Below, in pieces: positions 18,544-29,590 of a DNA stretch of 64,000 nucleotides. Below the pieces are notes generated by a model, which was given only the letters and a program-made list of their open reading frames with translations, was not told where the DNA came from and did no database searches. A program made the translations under genes and the position numbers. The DNA is from Tranzscheliella williamsii (Eukaryota; Basidiomycota; Ustilaginomycetes; Ustilaginales; Ustilaginaceae), in assembly GCA_023212725.1 (NCBI GenBank), contig JALBYF010000018.1:1-64000 (forward strand), read 5' to 3'. Position 1 is the first letter of the stretch. Each line of letters begins with the position of its first letter.

Positions 18544-19952
18544 ATGTCTCTCATCCAGCTGCAACGCCCGCCAATCACGACCCCGGCCATTCTCGGTCGC
18601 AACCTTGAACAAATCATCTTCCTGCATCCGGCTTACGAGGCGCCACTAAACTGTCTTTTTACACTACCATGTGGTGATCCGGCCGATGGCGGCGAGCTGG
18701 GGAGCGCGCAGCCCAAAGGTCTGCACCACCAGACCGCGCTCCTCGCTTGCCAGATCATCGCCGACAACGCTTTTGAGACGGGGCGACTCTTTTTCGACCG
18801 TATAGCAGCACGCCCTGTTCTGCAACACATTCACGAACATGGTATCCTGCCGGCAGGCGAATATTACTTTGTCGTCAACAACGACCGTAAGTCCGCATCA
18901 GGGCCCCTACCTGTCTCACGCACGTGTATTCCTAGGTCAAGTCGTTTGCTGACTTTCTCCTCTTTCCAGCCGAGTTTCTGTACCCGGTCGTGCCCAGCTT
19001 CCGCGACTGGCGCTTTCCCCACGGGCACATCCCCGCTCAGTGGCGAGACGCGGGACCACCCCTCTCCGGCCCTGCAACGCGGAGCTGCGCAATGACGGAC
19101 GAGGATCTCTTTCTGGACGATGCCCACATTGTGCCGACGGAGGAAGCCGACTGGTTTCGCCACAACTCCATGGGTCGTTATGGCTTAAGGATGGGTGACG
19201 TAAACGATCCGGCGAACATCCTCTGCCTAAGGTCCGATATGCATCGGGGCTTCGACGATCGCCTCTTCGCATTCGTTCCGAAGCCTCAGTTTGCTGTCGG
19301 TCCAGACGGCACGCCTGGATCCTCCTCCGACTGCGACTACGTCCTTCACGTCTTCGCTAAAGCTGTGGGCAAATTTGCTGGCCTATATCACAACAGGCGC
19401 CCGGCAAATCTCGGCAATGCGACGGGCGAATTCCTCTTCGCACGATTCGCCTGGACCGTCCTCATCTTCATCAAGCCATTCGTACTCTCCGATATACGGC
19501 GAAAAGTGGTTAGGTGTCATGGCGAGCCGGGGTCCACCCAAGAATGGAAAACCGAGCTGCTTGAATCGAAGGAGCTTTTCACTTTCTATGGCGGAGGAGG
19601 ATCGCGAAGTGCGAGTCCCCAAAAGCGAAGACGTCTTGGCGAGGCACCTCCGGGGGCCGTCGTGATGGGGTTCGATTTTCCCAGCGAGGAGGACGACAGC
19701 GTGGATTCGGAAGCCGCGTACGAGTACACCCCTTGGGAAGACGAGAGAGGGCGAACTCGTACCCGGCGCGGTACGTATCAAGAGGAGATCGCCGAGGTGC
19801 CTCCTCTCTCGGAGTCCTCCCTGTCTTCGGACACTTCGTGGCCTTCCAACCACGGCCCGCCGGCCACAGCCTCGTCTCGCATTGCCAATTTGGACGCAAT
19901 AAGCGAGCAGGTGGATACACCTGTACTTCACAGCGCACAGAGCCTGACTTGA
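18544..19952 (+). CDS. HNH endonuclease domain protein, two exons
   Basis: 441 residues from exons 18544-18886 and 18970-19952; the 83-bp intron starts GTAAGT and ends CAG. The join gives VVNNDPEFLYPVVPSFRDW and keeps frame. The central region matches the fungal HNH_2 type: DDAHIVPTEEADWF holds the first His, and NILCLRSDMHRGFDDRLF holds the Asn and final His. The N-terminal third (KGLHHQTALLACQIIADNA) is typical of large fungal families of HNH proteins of unknown role. The C-terminal third is acidic, Ser-rich and disordered. It may be a nuclear or cytosolic nuclease; no signal peptide. Such genes are often lineage-expanded; a mobile origin is not indicated by its composition. Confidence 0.82.
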
Positions 19953-20446
19953 TCGCCATTCCCTGCGTTATAGCCATCTCTCTTTTTGCCGATGTCCTCG
20001 TCGTGTTCCATTAGTGCCGTATATGCGCCAAGCAAAAGAAACCATATCAATCTCCCTAACAATCCTGTTTCCAAGTGCCATAGGCACTAGACAGAAACGG
20101 GATAAAAATCTAGCGTAACCAAAAGTGAATTGGTGGGGGTGGGGAGCGCCGCCGGAGGCGCCAGCCAGCAGCTCGATGATGGGCCGGCGGATGCAGACGT
20201 CCGAGAGCAAGTCGCTCATCGCCAGCATGTCGGTGCTCGTGCGGGCACCTTGGCGTTCGGCGTGATGGCTAACCCAGCTCCGCCACAAAAAGGGTGTAAG
20301 CTCGTAGATGTCGTACGAGAGTAACATCCGGCTCTGTCGTTCGATCCAACAGCATTCTCTGAAAAGTGCCATCTGCAGCTTTCTTCTTGCCTGTATCCCT
20401 CCTCATCTTGTCCATCGCGCGAGACAACGCAAAAAGGCTCCGAAGA
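19953..20446. other. Intergenic region between HNH and DENR genes
   Basis: 494 bp, 3' end of the HNH gene and promoter of the DENR gene. No recognised element. Confidence 0.5.
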
Positions 20447-21215
20447 ATGACAGAGGAACAGGCTAGCGTTGGCGTGGAAGCAGGGCCGTCGGTGGCGACG
20501 GGGCCTCAGCCGCGAGAGGTGGTGTACTGTGCGGTGTGCACGTTTCCGCCGGAGTACTGCGAGTTTGGGCCTGCGCCGTCCAAGTGCCGGTCGTGGCTGG
20601 AGGAGGCGGAGCCGGCGCTGTATGCGCAGATCTGGTCGGAGGAGGCGATCTCTGCGAACCTGGCCAAGTTGACGACCAAGCAGGCGGAGGATCTGGAGCG
20701 CGAGGCGGCCAAGAAGGAGCGCAAGACCGTCGCCAAGCAGGAGCGCGAGCGCGCACAGATGGCCGCCTCCCGCATCGTCCTCAAGAAGGAGGCGCGCACC
20801 AAGCGCAAGCTCACCACCAGCATCGTCGGCCTCCACCTCTTCTCGCCGCCCTTGCCCGCACTCAAGGTCATCGCTAAAGCGTAAGTCGCCCCCCTCCCCC
20901 CCGCCTCTCCCACTCCCTCGCGCCCTCCGCTGACATCCCGCTACGCCCGCTCGTCCCAGCCTGTCATCACGCTTCGCTACAGGCGCCTCCGTCAGCAAAA
21001 GCGTCCAGAACCCCGGCATAGACGAGATCGTCGTCCAGGGCGACGTCGCCGAAGACATCAAGGAGCTCCTCCTCTCCCGCTCCAAGCCCTTCGCCGACCT
21101 GCCCGCAGAGGCCGACGGCGGCCCCTCGGAGAAGAACATCGCCATCGAGGAGGACAAGAAGATCGCCAAGAAGGCCGCTGCCGGCGCCGCCGCATCCGCC
21201 CCCGACGACGACTAA
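20447..21215 (+). CDS. TMA22: Density-regulated protein DENR / TMA22, two exons
   Basis: 229 residues from exons 20447-20880 and 20960-21215, with a 79-bp GTAAGT...CAG intron. The joined sequence reads ALKVIAKALSSRFATGASVS, restoring the SUI1 core. The N-terminus carries the four-cysteine zinc-binding cluster (Cys28, Cys31, Cys38, Cys47) of DENR. The middle is a charged Lys/Glu/Arg helix, and the SUI1 domain covers about 120-200 (RTKRKLTTSIVGLHLF, IDEIVVQGDVAEDIKELLL). DENR works with MCT1/TMA20 to recycle 40S subunits from post-termination complexes and in reinitiation. The tail is Ala/Lys-rich and ends DDD. It is convergent with the next gene, 234 bp between stops. Confidence 0.95.
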
Positions 21216-21449
21216 CACGCCCTTCAGCCCTTGTCCACCCCGCACTACCCCGCGCTCCTTTCTCCCTGAGCATACGCCCTCCATCACCACTTAGGCTCAC
21301 ATCGCCACCTGAGCACGGTTTCTCCCCACCGCCAAGCCATCACAGACACGCAGATGGGCAGACAGAATGCGCATGGCTAATGCACACGTTCGGCACTGTC
21401 CACGGTATGGCGCTAGAGGTGGCTGCACATGTGTGGTGCTTCAGCGCGA

Positions 21450-24400
21450 TTAGAGGTACACCGCGTTGAGGTCGTTGAGCGCGTCGAAGGGCTCGTCGAG
21501 GGTCTTGACCTGGAGGTCGTACGCGCGGCCGGAGCGGTCGGCGCCGTTGAGGACCGAGATGAGCGTCCACCAGGCCTGCCAGCCGACGGCGGGGACGATG
21601 ATGTCGCCCTCCTTGATGGCCGAGAGCCACTGCTTCCACGTGTCGGGGTCCCATGCGCCGCTTTCGTCCGGGTTGGGGCAGAGCTTTGAGCGGTCCTCGG
21701 CGCCTGCGGCGGGTCGGTAGGAGCGCGACGAGGGGACCACCGAGTTGCCCGGCGGCGGGAAGCGCTCGGCGACCAACGGCGTCTTGAAGACACACATCTC
21801 CAGGTAGTCCAGCTCCCACGACGCGCGGTGGACCCAGGCCGAGGTGCTCAGCTGCGCCGCATAGTGCAGCGTGCTGTCCGCCGCCAGCGTCAGCGCCGTT
21901 GCAAAGTGCTGCACAGACAGCTTCCGGCGTGACCACGAATAGTCCACCGTCTCCTCGTCTTCCGGCCCGAGCGGCAGACCCTCGGGAATCCCCGCGCGCC
22001 GGCGGAACCCATGCTCGCGATTCGTCGCGTCCGCAAGCACGCAGTGAGGTATGTGGCGGGACGCGTAGAGCACCTTGGACAGCGTTCGCGCGTCCACTTT
22101 CTCGCTCGGCGCCTGGAGCACCTCGATGTGGTTCGACTGAGGCGAGCCGACCGTGAGCGGCATCCTGATGTGGTCCTCCGCACTGACCGCAGCCGGAGGT
22201 ATCTGAACCGGGCCCATGGTGCCGTTCGCCAGATCGCCCACAGGCCGGGTCTCGCCCTCTGCTGGCGGACGATCCAGCCCGATCTCACGCGCGAGGTTGT
22301 TGCGCACGCGAACGGTCTCGTACTCGTCAACCCAGCCCTTGATGCTCTTGAACAGCATCTGCCAGTGTGCCCATGTTCGGTTTTTGTTCACCGTCTTTCC
22401 GAAGAGCAGTGGCACCGTGCGCCAGGCCTCCGGCACCCCCTCGCCTACGCCCTCCGACGCCGTATTTGCGGCTTGCGCGTTCGTGGCGGCTCGCGTTGCT
22501 GCTTCACGCAATAGCTTGTCGTGCTGAGCTTGTGCGGAGTCCGTCTGCTTGTGCTCGGCTGAATCCAGCTGAAGCTGCTGTGCCATCGAGTGAGCGAGCC
22601 CGGCCGTGGTGAGTGGCCCCACTCCGCTTGGCGGGACGGGCATGTCGGCCTTGGGAGGAGAAGCACTGGCGCTTGCTACGCCTGTGCGCCATGCTAGAAC
22701 GCTTTTCTCTTGGTTCTTGGTAGCTTCCTCTATGGCGGCGGCTTTTCCCAGTGCGATGTAGTCGCCCTCGGTCGCGGCCCGACTCCCCTTTCCATAGCAG
22801 AGATGCATGATACCTTCCCAGCCGAGAGCCTGACCGAGCGCGCTGGCAAAGCTGACGCTCAGCGGGTCGACATCGCCGCAGGGCCACCACGGCTCTTCCT
22901 CCTTTCCGCCGTTGTTCGCAAGCGAAGCACCGAGCTTGAAGCTAGCGTCGATGGGATTGTGCTGCGCGGCGACAGCGGGGGAGCGCTCGAGATCCAAAGA
23001 GCGAATAGATCGGCCTGGTGTGGACGGCACAGAGCTACGCTTCGGGTAGACTTGCGGGGCCTTGATGGAGGGGGTATTTGTGCTGCCGGTGTCTGGCATC
23101 TTGCCCTGAGCCTTTGCTGATTTGGGCTCCTGGCCGGGAGTTACAGCGGAGGATCCAGATTCAGCATCTCCGTTCTGCTGACCAACGAACGTCGAATCGG
23201 CCATCTTTAGGCTGATACTGGAAGCACGGCGGAAGAGGGAGATAAAATCCTCGCCGTCGACGATACTCTGCGACGCAGCTTTGGCTTCTGCTCCGGATGC
23301 GCCCTCGGCAGAGATACTTGTGCCAGCAAGATCATCCGCTATGCCCAAGCCCGAGACAGACGTTCCTACGCTCGACCTTGACGAAATTTGGGTCAAATCG
23401 AGTTTTCCGTCTTCCTGTACTGGACGCAAGTCAGGTTCTGTCGACCTTGTGTTGCTTAGGGCAAGCCGACCGGAGCTGCCTGTTGAGCTTCTCCGGCGTG
23501 AAGATTGCGTCTTTGTCGTAGTGCGGACGTCTGACGTTACTCCGAATGCGTCGTCATCTTCAAGGTCCAGAGCTTCTTCGTGCGAGTCTGTCGGATTATC
23601 GCCGAGGTGCTGCCTGAAGCCAGAACGAAAGCTTGGCTGTCGGCGTCCAGCTGCAGCCGCTGAAGGCCGGCGCCTATCAAGGAACTCATCGCCATGGTTC
23701 AAGGCTGGAGAAGAAGGATCTTTTTCTGATGCATCGGCCGTACTTCGATCTGCAAAAGACTTTTTGCGTCCAAAGTCAAGGAGCTTTGACATCATAGACG
23801 ATCGTCGGACTGGCCTGCCTGTGTTATTTGACCCAGCTTTTGGACTGAGCGGTGTGCCAGTATGGGAAGACTGGGCAAGAGGTACAGCTGTGTCGATCTT
23901 TAGATCGGTGATGGGAGCACTCTCGTTGATGCTGGGCAAGCCTGCGTCGACTGTGGTTGCCGGTGAATTGACATCATGTGAAGCGGCCGAGAACAACCTA
24001 GGCTGTGACACGTTCGCATTTGAATCAGTGTTGCTGCGAGGGGCAATATCGGCATTGTCTTCTTCAAGCGCACTCATGATGGCCGTCTGGGACGCCGTGC
24101 CTTCCGGGACTGCGACGGGCGGCAAGGTTACAGCGCTTCCGGAAAGACTGGAGCCCCTGTGACGCCGCTTCCTCCACTCAAAAGAGCTGGTGGATTTGCC
24201 TGAACTGATCCGCTTCAGGGCATCGGAGTCCTGATGACGTTGGTATTTGACCTTAGGTGGAGGAGGCGCCAAGCCAACGGTGTGAAGATCGAGTCGAACG
24301 CTGAAGGTTGCCAGCGTGGTGGGCTGGTACTCGGCGCTGGAGTGAGGATGTACGCCACGCGAAGGTTCGGAGGTACTTGGGCTCGACTTCTTCAAAAGAC

Positions 24401-25034
24401 GGATGTAAGGAGCCGAAGAAGGGGCGGGACAACCATGATGGCCGCTGCTCGACAGACGGGAATGGCTGTCGTCGTCGTCTGATGCGTCGTGCTGTTGGGA
24501 GTCGTTGTTCCTCTTGAGCCAGCCCAGTTTGAGGGCGCTGGCGCCACCAAGGCTGGCTGCAAACGAAGGCTTGCGGCCCTCCGCCATCTGACTGGCATGT
24601 CGTTGTGGTGGCCGTGTAGACGTGGCACGGGACCCACTGCGGAACAGTCGTCGGGACGGGGCAGTATCCTTCTCTGCGCCAACTAAGCTGCCGTCGTTGT
24701 TGTAACGGGCATCGAAAAACTCGCGGAGGTTACGAAACTCGGGATCCTCGTCGGCTTCGTTTAGCAGTGTGATGAGTCTGGAAAACGGCTCTACTGCGTC
24801 GAGAGCTTGGGTGTAGTTGAGGAGAAAAGAAAGCGTATCGACCGAGTGGGGCAGATGACGGGTGCTGATGGGCTCGAGCTTGGTGTTGGCGCCTACTCGC
24901 AGGTCCTCTGGCTCTTCGAGCGAGTCAATGCTACGCGATGGGTCGCTAGAATAAGGGACGGCGGCGTAGTCGAGGGTTGGTAACGGCTCTAGATTCAAGG
25001 CGAAAGCCAGGGTGAAGAGCTGATGCAAATCCAT
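21450..25034 (-). CDS. Large Ser-rich protein of unknown function (1194 aa)
   Basis: I do not recognise this protein. It is a single uninterrupted 1194-codon frame with a good ATG at 25034. Residues 1-135 look ordered (LHQLFTLAFALNLEPLPTLDYA; SVDTLSFLLNYTQALDAVEPFSRLITLLNEAD). Residues about 140-750 are Ser/Thr/Pro-rich and probably disordered. From about 760 the sequence is ordered again (WWPCGDVDPLSVSFASALGQ, WEGIMHLCYGKGSRAA, WAHWQMLFKSIKGWVDEYET, ASWELDYLEMCVFKTPLV, WKQWLSAIKEGDIIVPAVG, LQVKTLDEPFDALNDLNAVY). No signal peptide or membrane segment. The two-ended ordered layout suggests a conserved fungal scaffold or regulatory protein, but that is inference. Confidence 0.8.
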   Translation of the reverse strand: MDLHQLFTLAFALNLEPLPTLDYAAVPYSSDPSRSIDSLEEPEDLRVGANTKLEPISTRHLPHSVDTLSFLLNYTQALDAVEPFSRLITLLNEADEDPEFRNLREFFDARYNNDGSLVGAEKDTAPSRRLFRSGSRATSTRPPQRHASQMAEGRKPSFAASLGGASALKLGWLKRNNDSQQHDASDDDDSHSRLSSSGHHGCPAPSSAPYIRLLKKSSPSTSEPSRGVHPHSSAEYQPTTLATFSVRLDLHTVGLAPPPPKVKYQRHQDSDALKRISSGKSTSSFEWRKRRHRGSSLSGSAVTLPPVAVPEGTASQTAIMSALEEDNADIAPRSNTDSNANVSQPRLFSAASHDVNSPATTVDAGLPSINESAPITDLKIDTAVPLAQSSHTGTPLSPKAGSNNTGRPVRRSSMMSKLLDFGRKKSFADRSTADASEKDPSSPALNHGDEFLDRRRPSAAAAGRRQPSFRSGFRQHLGDNPTDSHEEALDLEDDDAFGVTSDVRTTTKTQSSRRRSSTGSSGRLALSNTRSTEPDLRPVQEDGKLDLTQISSRSSVGTSVSGLGIADDLAGTSISAEGASGAEAKAASQSIVDGEDFISLFRRASSISLKMADSTFVGQQNGDAESGSSAVTPGQEPKSAKAQGKMPDTGSTNTPSIKAPQVYPKRSSVPSTPGRSIRSLDLERSPAVAAQHNPIDASFKLGASLANNGGKEEEPWWPCGDVDPLSVSFASALGQALGWEGIMHLCYGKGSRAATEGDYIALGKAAAIEEATKNQEKSVLAWRTGVASASASPPKADMPVPPSGVGPLTTAGLAHSMAQQLQLDSAEHKQTDSAQAQHDKLLREAATRAATNAQAANTASEGVGEGVPEAWRTVPLLFGKTVNKNRTWAHWQMLFKSIKGWVDEYETVRVRNNLAREIGLDRPPAEGETRPVGDLANGTMGPVQIPPAAVSAEDHIRMPLTVGSPQSNHIEVLQAPSEKVDARTLSKVLYASRHIPHCVLADATNREHGFRRRAGIPEGLPLGPEDEETVDYSWSRRKLSVQHFATALTLAADSTLHYAAQLSTSAWVHRASWELDYLEMCVFKTPLVAERFPPPGNSVVPSSRSYRPAAGAEDRSKLCPNPDESGAWDPDTWKQWLSAIKEGDIIVPAVGWQAWWTLISVLNGADRSGRAYDLQVKTLDEPFDALNDLNAVYL

Positions 25035-26833
25035 GGCTTACCACGCTGCCAGTCGCAGTCGCAGGCGCAGTAGCCTGATGGAAATGGACGGTGCCGCGTT
25101 TGCTATGCCGTGGCAGCGCAGCAACGCAATACCGAGGCAAATTCACAAAGGAGCTAAAGTGACTGCAGCCAGTGCGACTTCATCGGACGGCTGCTTGTTC
25201 GGCGTGGCACGAATAGACAGCTGCGGGTACACGCGTTCTGTTAGCGCGTTGAGATGCGCCTGCGGGCTAGGGGTGTTTCAGGCCAAGGTGGATGGCGGAG
25301 AGTGGGATCAGTCGGCTTGTGTTGTGCTCACTGACACTCGAGATGGTGGAAGTGACGGGAAAGTGACCCTAATTTCGTCACGAAGACGACCGTGGCGGAA
25401 AGACGAAGCGACTGGCAACATTCGTAGGGTCTTCCCACGTTACCATCACTAACACAGTCAGAATCACGTTCATGCAGGTTGTAATTCACGGTTGTTATTC
25501 ACGCTGGCGCATCCGGACCACTTGACGGCATCTCGCATTTCAGCATTTGTAGCCAGAGGACAGAAAACCATGAGTTGACTGTGAGCTTGAGTGTGAGTGT
25601 AATGTACGTGAGTGTGAGTGTGACTTGAGGGTGAGTTTGAGTATGAGCCAGTCGGTGTGGATGTGATCACATGTGATTTCGGAGTGGGGGTGTGACTGCG
25701 ACACGGGCCTGGGTTCGAGCAGAACCGCCAGGCAAGTAGGGGTGTGAGTGCCAGAGTAAAGGGCGAGTGGCAGCTGAGATCGGCGGTGCGTGATGATATG
25801 CGCCGTGGCCAGTTGGCCGCCAACGATGCGTGGCACCATTATAGCAGATCTGGGGTCGTTACAAGCACCAGCCTTGGTCCGTTTGTGAGGATTTGGGCTG
25901 CATATGCACCTAGCCGGCGCGCAACACGGCCGAATTCGGCAGCAGCCTGTATGCACATGGCGCTCACGCACTACTACCGCGTCAGCTTGCATCTGCCCGC
26001 CGGACTAGCTCCTTTTGTCCCGCGCCCTTCCGCTTCTGCAGCCCGGTCCCTCTCCTGACCGGATGCTCCATGTAAGTTAACGAGCTTTAACATAACATAA
26101 CCCATGAAAGGGGTCCTGTTCAGCTCCTATAACCTGAAGCAGCAGGCCTGCGACGTCGGAACAGCGCCGAGAGCCGTCCTGCTCTAGTCAACCTCGGCTC
26201 CTCGGCCCCAGAGACAAACCAACTGAAAATCGTGCAAGAGCTAGTCAAACCATTAGAAGCGTCCATCTTTGACAAGACGTCTTGTATTGACGGCCAATGT
26301 CGTCACAAGTTCAGCGATCATGTTAAGTAGGTATCATTGGCGCGGAACGGGAGTGAGACGAATTACAATACGCAAACCAGGAAGAAGTTGCTTGACCAGA
26401 GCACGAGAAGCGATGGGAGCGCGAGCCAAACAAGAATAAGAAGTGCAGACCACTGAAGCATACAAAATCTCGCATAAGAAACCCTGGAAGAACGACCAAA
26501 AGGACATATAAAGCCAGCTGGTGATGAGTTGATGGTGTTACAATGCGCTTAAGAGCGGAAGCCGAGAAGAAACCAAGCGCGAAAAGGGACCAAGTCACAA
26601 GTATCTCGAAGAACATAGAACAGATGAACAGATGAATATGAGTGTCAAGACCCTGGAAGAACCCCATCCGTCTTCAAAAAAAAGGGCTAGTAGAAGGTGT
26701 CAAAAGGCTCGCAGTAGAATGCAACACGGCCGTTGACCGTCGTTGACCGTGCCGTCGTTTATGGCGAGAGTGGGATGCGAGAGTAGGTGGACAGTAAGGG
26801 TCGACTCATCGCAGATCTTATTCGACGTGCCGC
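25035..26833. other. 1.8-kb intergenic region with GT-rich simple repeats
   Basis: Promoter of the 1194-residue protein gene plus the 3' side of the next gene. It holds a GTGAGTGTGA-type imperfect simple repeat (about 25575-25660). Predicted ORFs across that repeat, including a 150-codon one, are artefacts of its open frames. No gene is supported. Confidence 0.55.
25575..25660. repeat. Imperfect GTGAGTGTGA simple repeat
   Basis: Repeated GAGTGTGAGTGT and related hexamers with interruptions (GAGCTTGAGTGTGAGTGT, then GTGAGTGTGAGTGTGAC). Low-complexity DNA with no coding sense. Confidence 0.75.
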
Positions 26834-27883
26834 TTAGTGTGCGTTGAAGTGGCCCATCAGAAGCCTTTCGCCCATCGGACTAGGCCTTCTCTTGGCACTG
26901 CTGCCGAAGCTTGGCTGCCGTCCGCGAGGAGCTGGCTTGTCCACTTCCACACCCTCGGAAAAGCTCACACCAGAGTCCCTCGTGGTCGGAATCGATCTGG
27001 GGCTAGCTGAATGTGGCATGGCGGGGACATCAGTCATGCTTCCTCCCAACTTTTCGGTTTGGTTCGGCATAGTAGCAGCAGGATCTCGAGGTGCTGAAGC
27101 AGACCCATTGGCCGTGCGATAGGCGCCGCTGTTCAAACTAAAGCGGCGGAGCAGGTTGCCCATGGTACCATTGCCGCAGCCGTCCGTAGCGCCACCTTCA
27201 TCGATGCCAGTTCTGTTGAGGGTAGGTGACAGGGGGCCCGGTCGCATCGTAGCCATCCAACCCATCTTCTGGCCCCAACTACCGCTGTTGAAGCGCTTCT
27301 GTGCCTGCTCGTACGACGTTCCAAGTGGCAGCGAGGGAACCCTACCTAGAGAGTAACCGGTGCTCGCAGAAGACAAGGATGAAGAAGCACTGTTTGGGGA
27401 TCGAGAGAAAGACAGATCAGAGGCAGAGAAGGACGACGAGGGCTGCGAGCTGTCTGTGGAGGCGGCGTCATTGAATGTGGGCGGCATAGTTTCGCTCCCT
27501 TTTCTGTCCCACGTCTCGGCACCGTGGGTCATGGTGCCGGCACCGATGGAAGTGTGTGAGCGCGCGCGCACATGACAAGCGGGAGGCGACATGTTGCTGT
27601 TGTGATTTTGGACGTCATTGTCCCGTGAGTTGAATCCCTTGGAGAAGGCGCTGGTGGGGCTCGTCGACGAAGGATTGACGGCGGAAGTCATACCTGCGGG
27701 GATGCGCAAGCTACCAGCGTAGCCAGAGGTGCGAGAGTAGAACGAGACAGGTGGTGAGAAAGAAAGCCTTGAGCCTTCGCTGCTGCGAATCTCGCTTGCA
27801 AGGTCCGGGGGCGACGAAGAGGGAAGGGAGTGAGAATGATGGGCTGACTTCTGCGCGTTCGGGATAGCTGTTGGCGATGCCAT
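26834..27883 (-). CDS. Ser-rich low-complexity protein (349 aa)
   Basis: Not recognised as a named family. The start at 27883 begins MASPTAIPNAQKS. The protein is Ser/Pro/Asn-rich and largely disordered, but three blocks look constrained: YEQAQKRFNSGSWGQKMGWM (about 200-219), GTMGNLLRRFSLNSGAY (about 247-263) and the C-terminal RRPSPMGERLLMGHF (about 332-346). RRFSLN and RRPSP fit basophilic kinase sites. This pattern of short linear motifs in a disordered protein is typical of fungal signalling or cytoskeletal adaptors; role unknown. No signal peptide or transmembrane segment. Confidence 0.7.
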   Translation of the reverse strand: MASPTAIPNAQKSAHHSHSLPSSSPPDLASEIRSSEGSRLSFSPPVSFYSRTSGYAGSLRIPAGMTSAVNPSSTSPTSAFSKGFNSRDNDVQNHNSNMSPPACHVRARSHTSIGAGTMTHGAETWDRKGSETMPPTFNDAASTDSSQPSSSFSASDLSFSRSPNSASSSLSSASTGYSLGRVPSLPLGTSYEQAQKRFNSGSWGQKMGWMATMRPGPLSPTLNRTGIDEGGATDGCGNGTMGNLLRRFSLNSGAYRTANGSASAPRDPAATMPNQTEKLGGSMTDVPAMPHSASPRSIPTTRDSGVSFSEGVEVDKPAPRGRQPSFGSSAKRRPSPMGERLLMGHFNAH

Positions 27884-29590
27884 GGGTAAGGTATCCTGTA
27901 AAGGGCGAAGAGAGGCCTGGTAGGGATATAAGCGGCCTTTTGTGGCCGCAGAGACCGCTTGACGGCGGTGTGCTGTAGAACCTTTGCGAGTCTAGCCTCT
28001 CGATTTTATGCTACTTTTGGATATTGTTTGAGTTCAATGCGGATGGCGCTTGCCAGCGATCCAGGGCACAGGGCCCCTGGCTCCTCAAAAAAAGTGGTCT
28101 GGCTGGTTCAGAGCAATGAAGGCACACCAGTGCTGACGAGTTGGGCCGTAGGGGGTAGTGATGGATGACCTGGATTAGCAAAGGTAGTGGGGAAGGTGAT
28201 GAGTTGGCTCCAAACGGTGGTGGTGGGATAAGAGAGTGTCAGGCGGTGTACGATAGCGTGTATTTGAGAAGGAGCGCACTTTGCAGCTAAGCAGATTGTT
28301 GCGCTGGCTGATGAGACGCGAAAAGAGCGGTCGATATCGATCTTAGCGCTGCTTGGACCAGCTGAACGGCAAGAGGTGGCAGAACAGCAGAGGAGCGCAT
28401 GGCTGTTCATGACCGCACGATGTACCCAAAAAGGAGAAAAGGCGCCGCTCGTTGGTGGGCACTTCATCTGTGACCTTGCCCGAGTGAAAGCGGAGACGTG
28501 CTGAGTTTTACAGAGGTGAAGGCACAACAGGACGTCGGCTATGTCAGTAATGGAGGCCGCGCAGCCAGACACTAGCGATTTTGGCGAGCGAAAGCACGGC
28601 CCGAGCACCGTGACTGAAGACGGCCGAGGCTCTCTACCTGTGTCGATGAAGTGGGCCACCGAACCAGCAGATGCAGGGTCGTATCGATTGCGGGGTAAGT
28701 AAACTGAGTTTGGATCTGATTACAAGCACGAAGTACTTTGGCCAGAAACTGAACCGGGGCGCACTTTCCAGGGCCGTAGTTGCGGCACGTCCGAGTATAT
28801 AATAATCACAAATGATATCGGATTGTGCTTAGTGTGACAATCGGAGCGGATGACAACGCCAACATTCACATTTTCGGCACTTGCGCACATGTGCTTCGAA
28901 GACATAGCCTCAATGACCGTGAGGCAGTTTTCGCCTCCACGGACTTGCTCTCTCTCTGCGGAGATTACAATGGACCCCATCATGACGGCCGTGAGACCTG
29001 GCCAAGCAGCAGACCTGCGGCTGGAGCTGGAGAAAGCAACCGGCGCCGGCGAGCCGGTAGGCGCAGCCGATAGCAAGGGCGTGTTGACCCAATCACGCTT
29101 ACACATTGCAGACGTGACTGTTTCGCGACATCCAATGCGAGCCAAACTAAGCTTAGAAGTGGCTCCCGTCAAGCTGTAACAGACCTGTCTTCCAATTAAT
29201 GCTTATTGTGTGGACCTGTAAGATTAGCGGCGAAGTTACCAGAAGAGACGGAACCGTCATAGTCGCAAGTGGTCTACCACTTTTGCCGTCTGCTGTGGTG
29301 TGAGCATCGTGGATGTCGGAAGCGATCCCTTTGTCCATATATATCGAAAAGAGCGTGCCTTTAGGACGCGCCGCACCGCCGGCGTATGTGAGACAGAAAC
29401 GGGCATGCAACATCTCAGCAAGGACGACAGCTTTTGTGTTAAAGATGACACTCGGATCTAATTGCTCTCGTTGGCAGTCTAGACATGAGATGCTAATCGT
29501 ACAATGGGACTGAGTCGAAGTGACAGGTAGAGATAAGCCGTACTGCGCCATATTGTATGCACAAATGGCGACACAGACCAAGGTGAGCAG
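27884..29590. other. 1.7-kb intergenic region, no supported gene
   Basis: Upstream region of the 349-residue protein gene and 3' side of the ArfGAP gene. ORFs of 110-180 codons occur (for example 28108-28659 minus and 28850-29179 plus), but none resembles a known family. I cannot exclude a small lineage-specific gene. Confidence 0.45.

Noticed and set aside
25540..25992. 150-codon minus ORF across the GT-rich repeat
   Set aside because: Ser/His/Thr-rich translation of the simple repeat; a low-complexity artefact.
28108..29179. ORFs of 110-180 codons on both strands between the Ser-rich and ArfGAP genes
   Set aside because: Mutually overlapping, without domain, good start context or homology that I can see.
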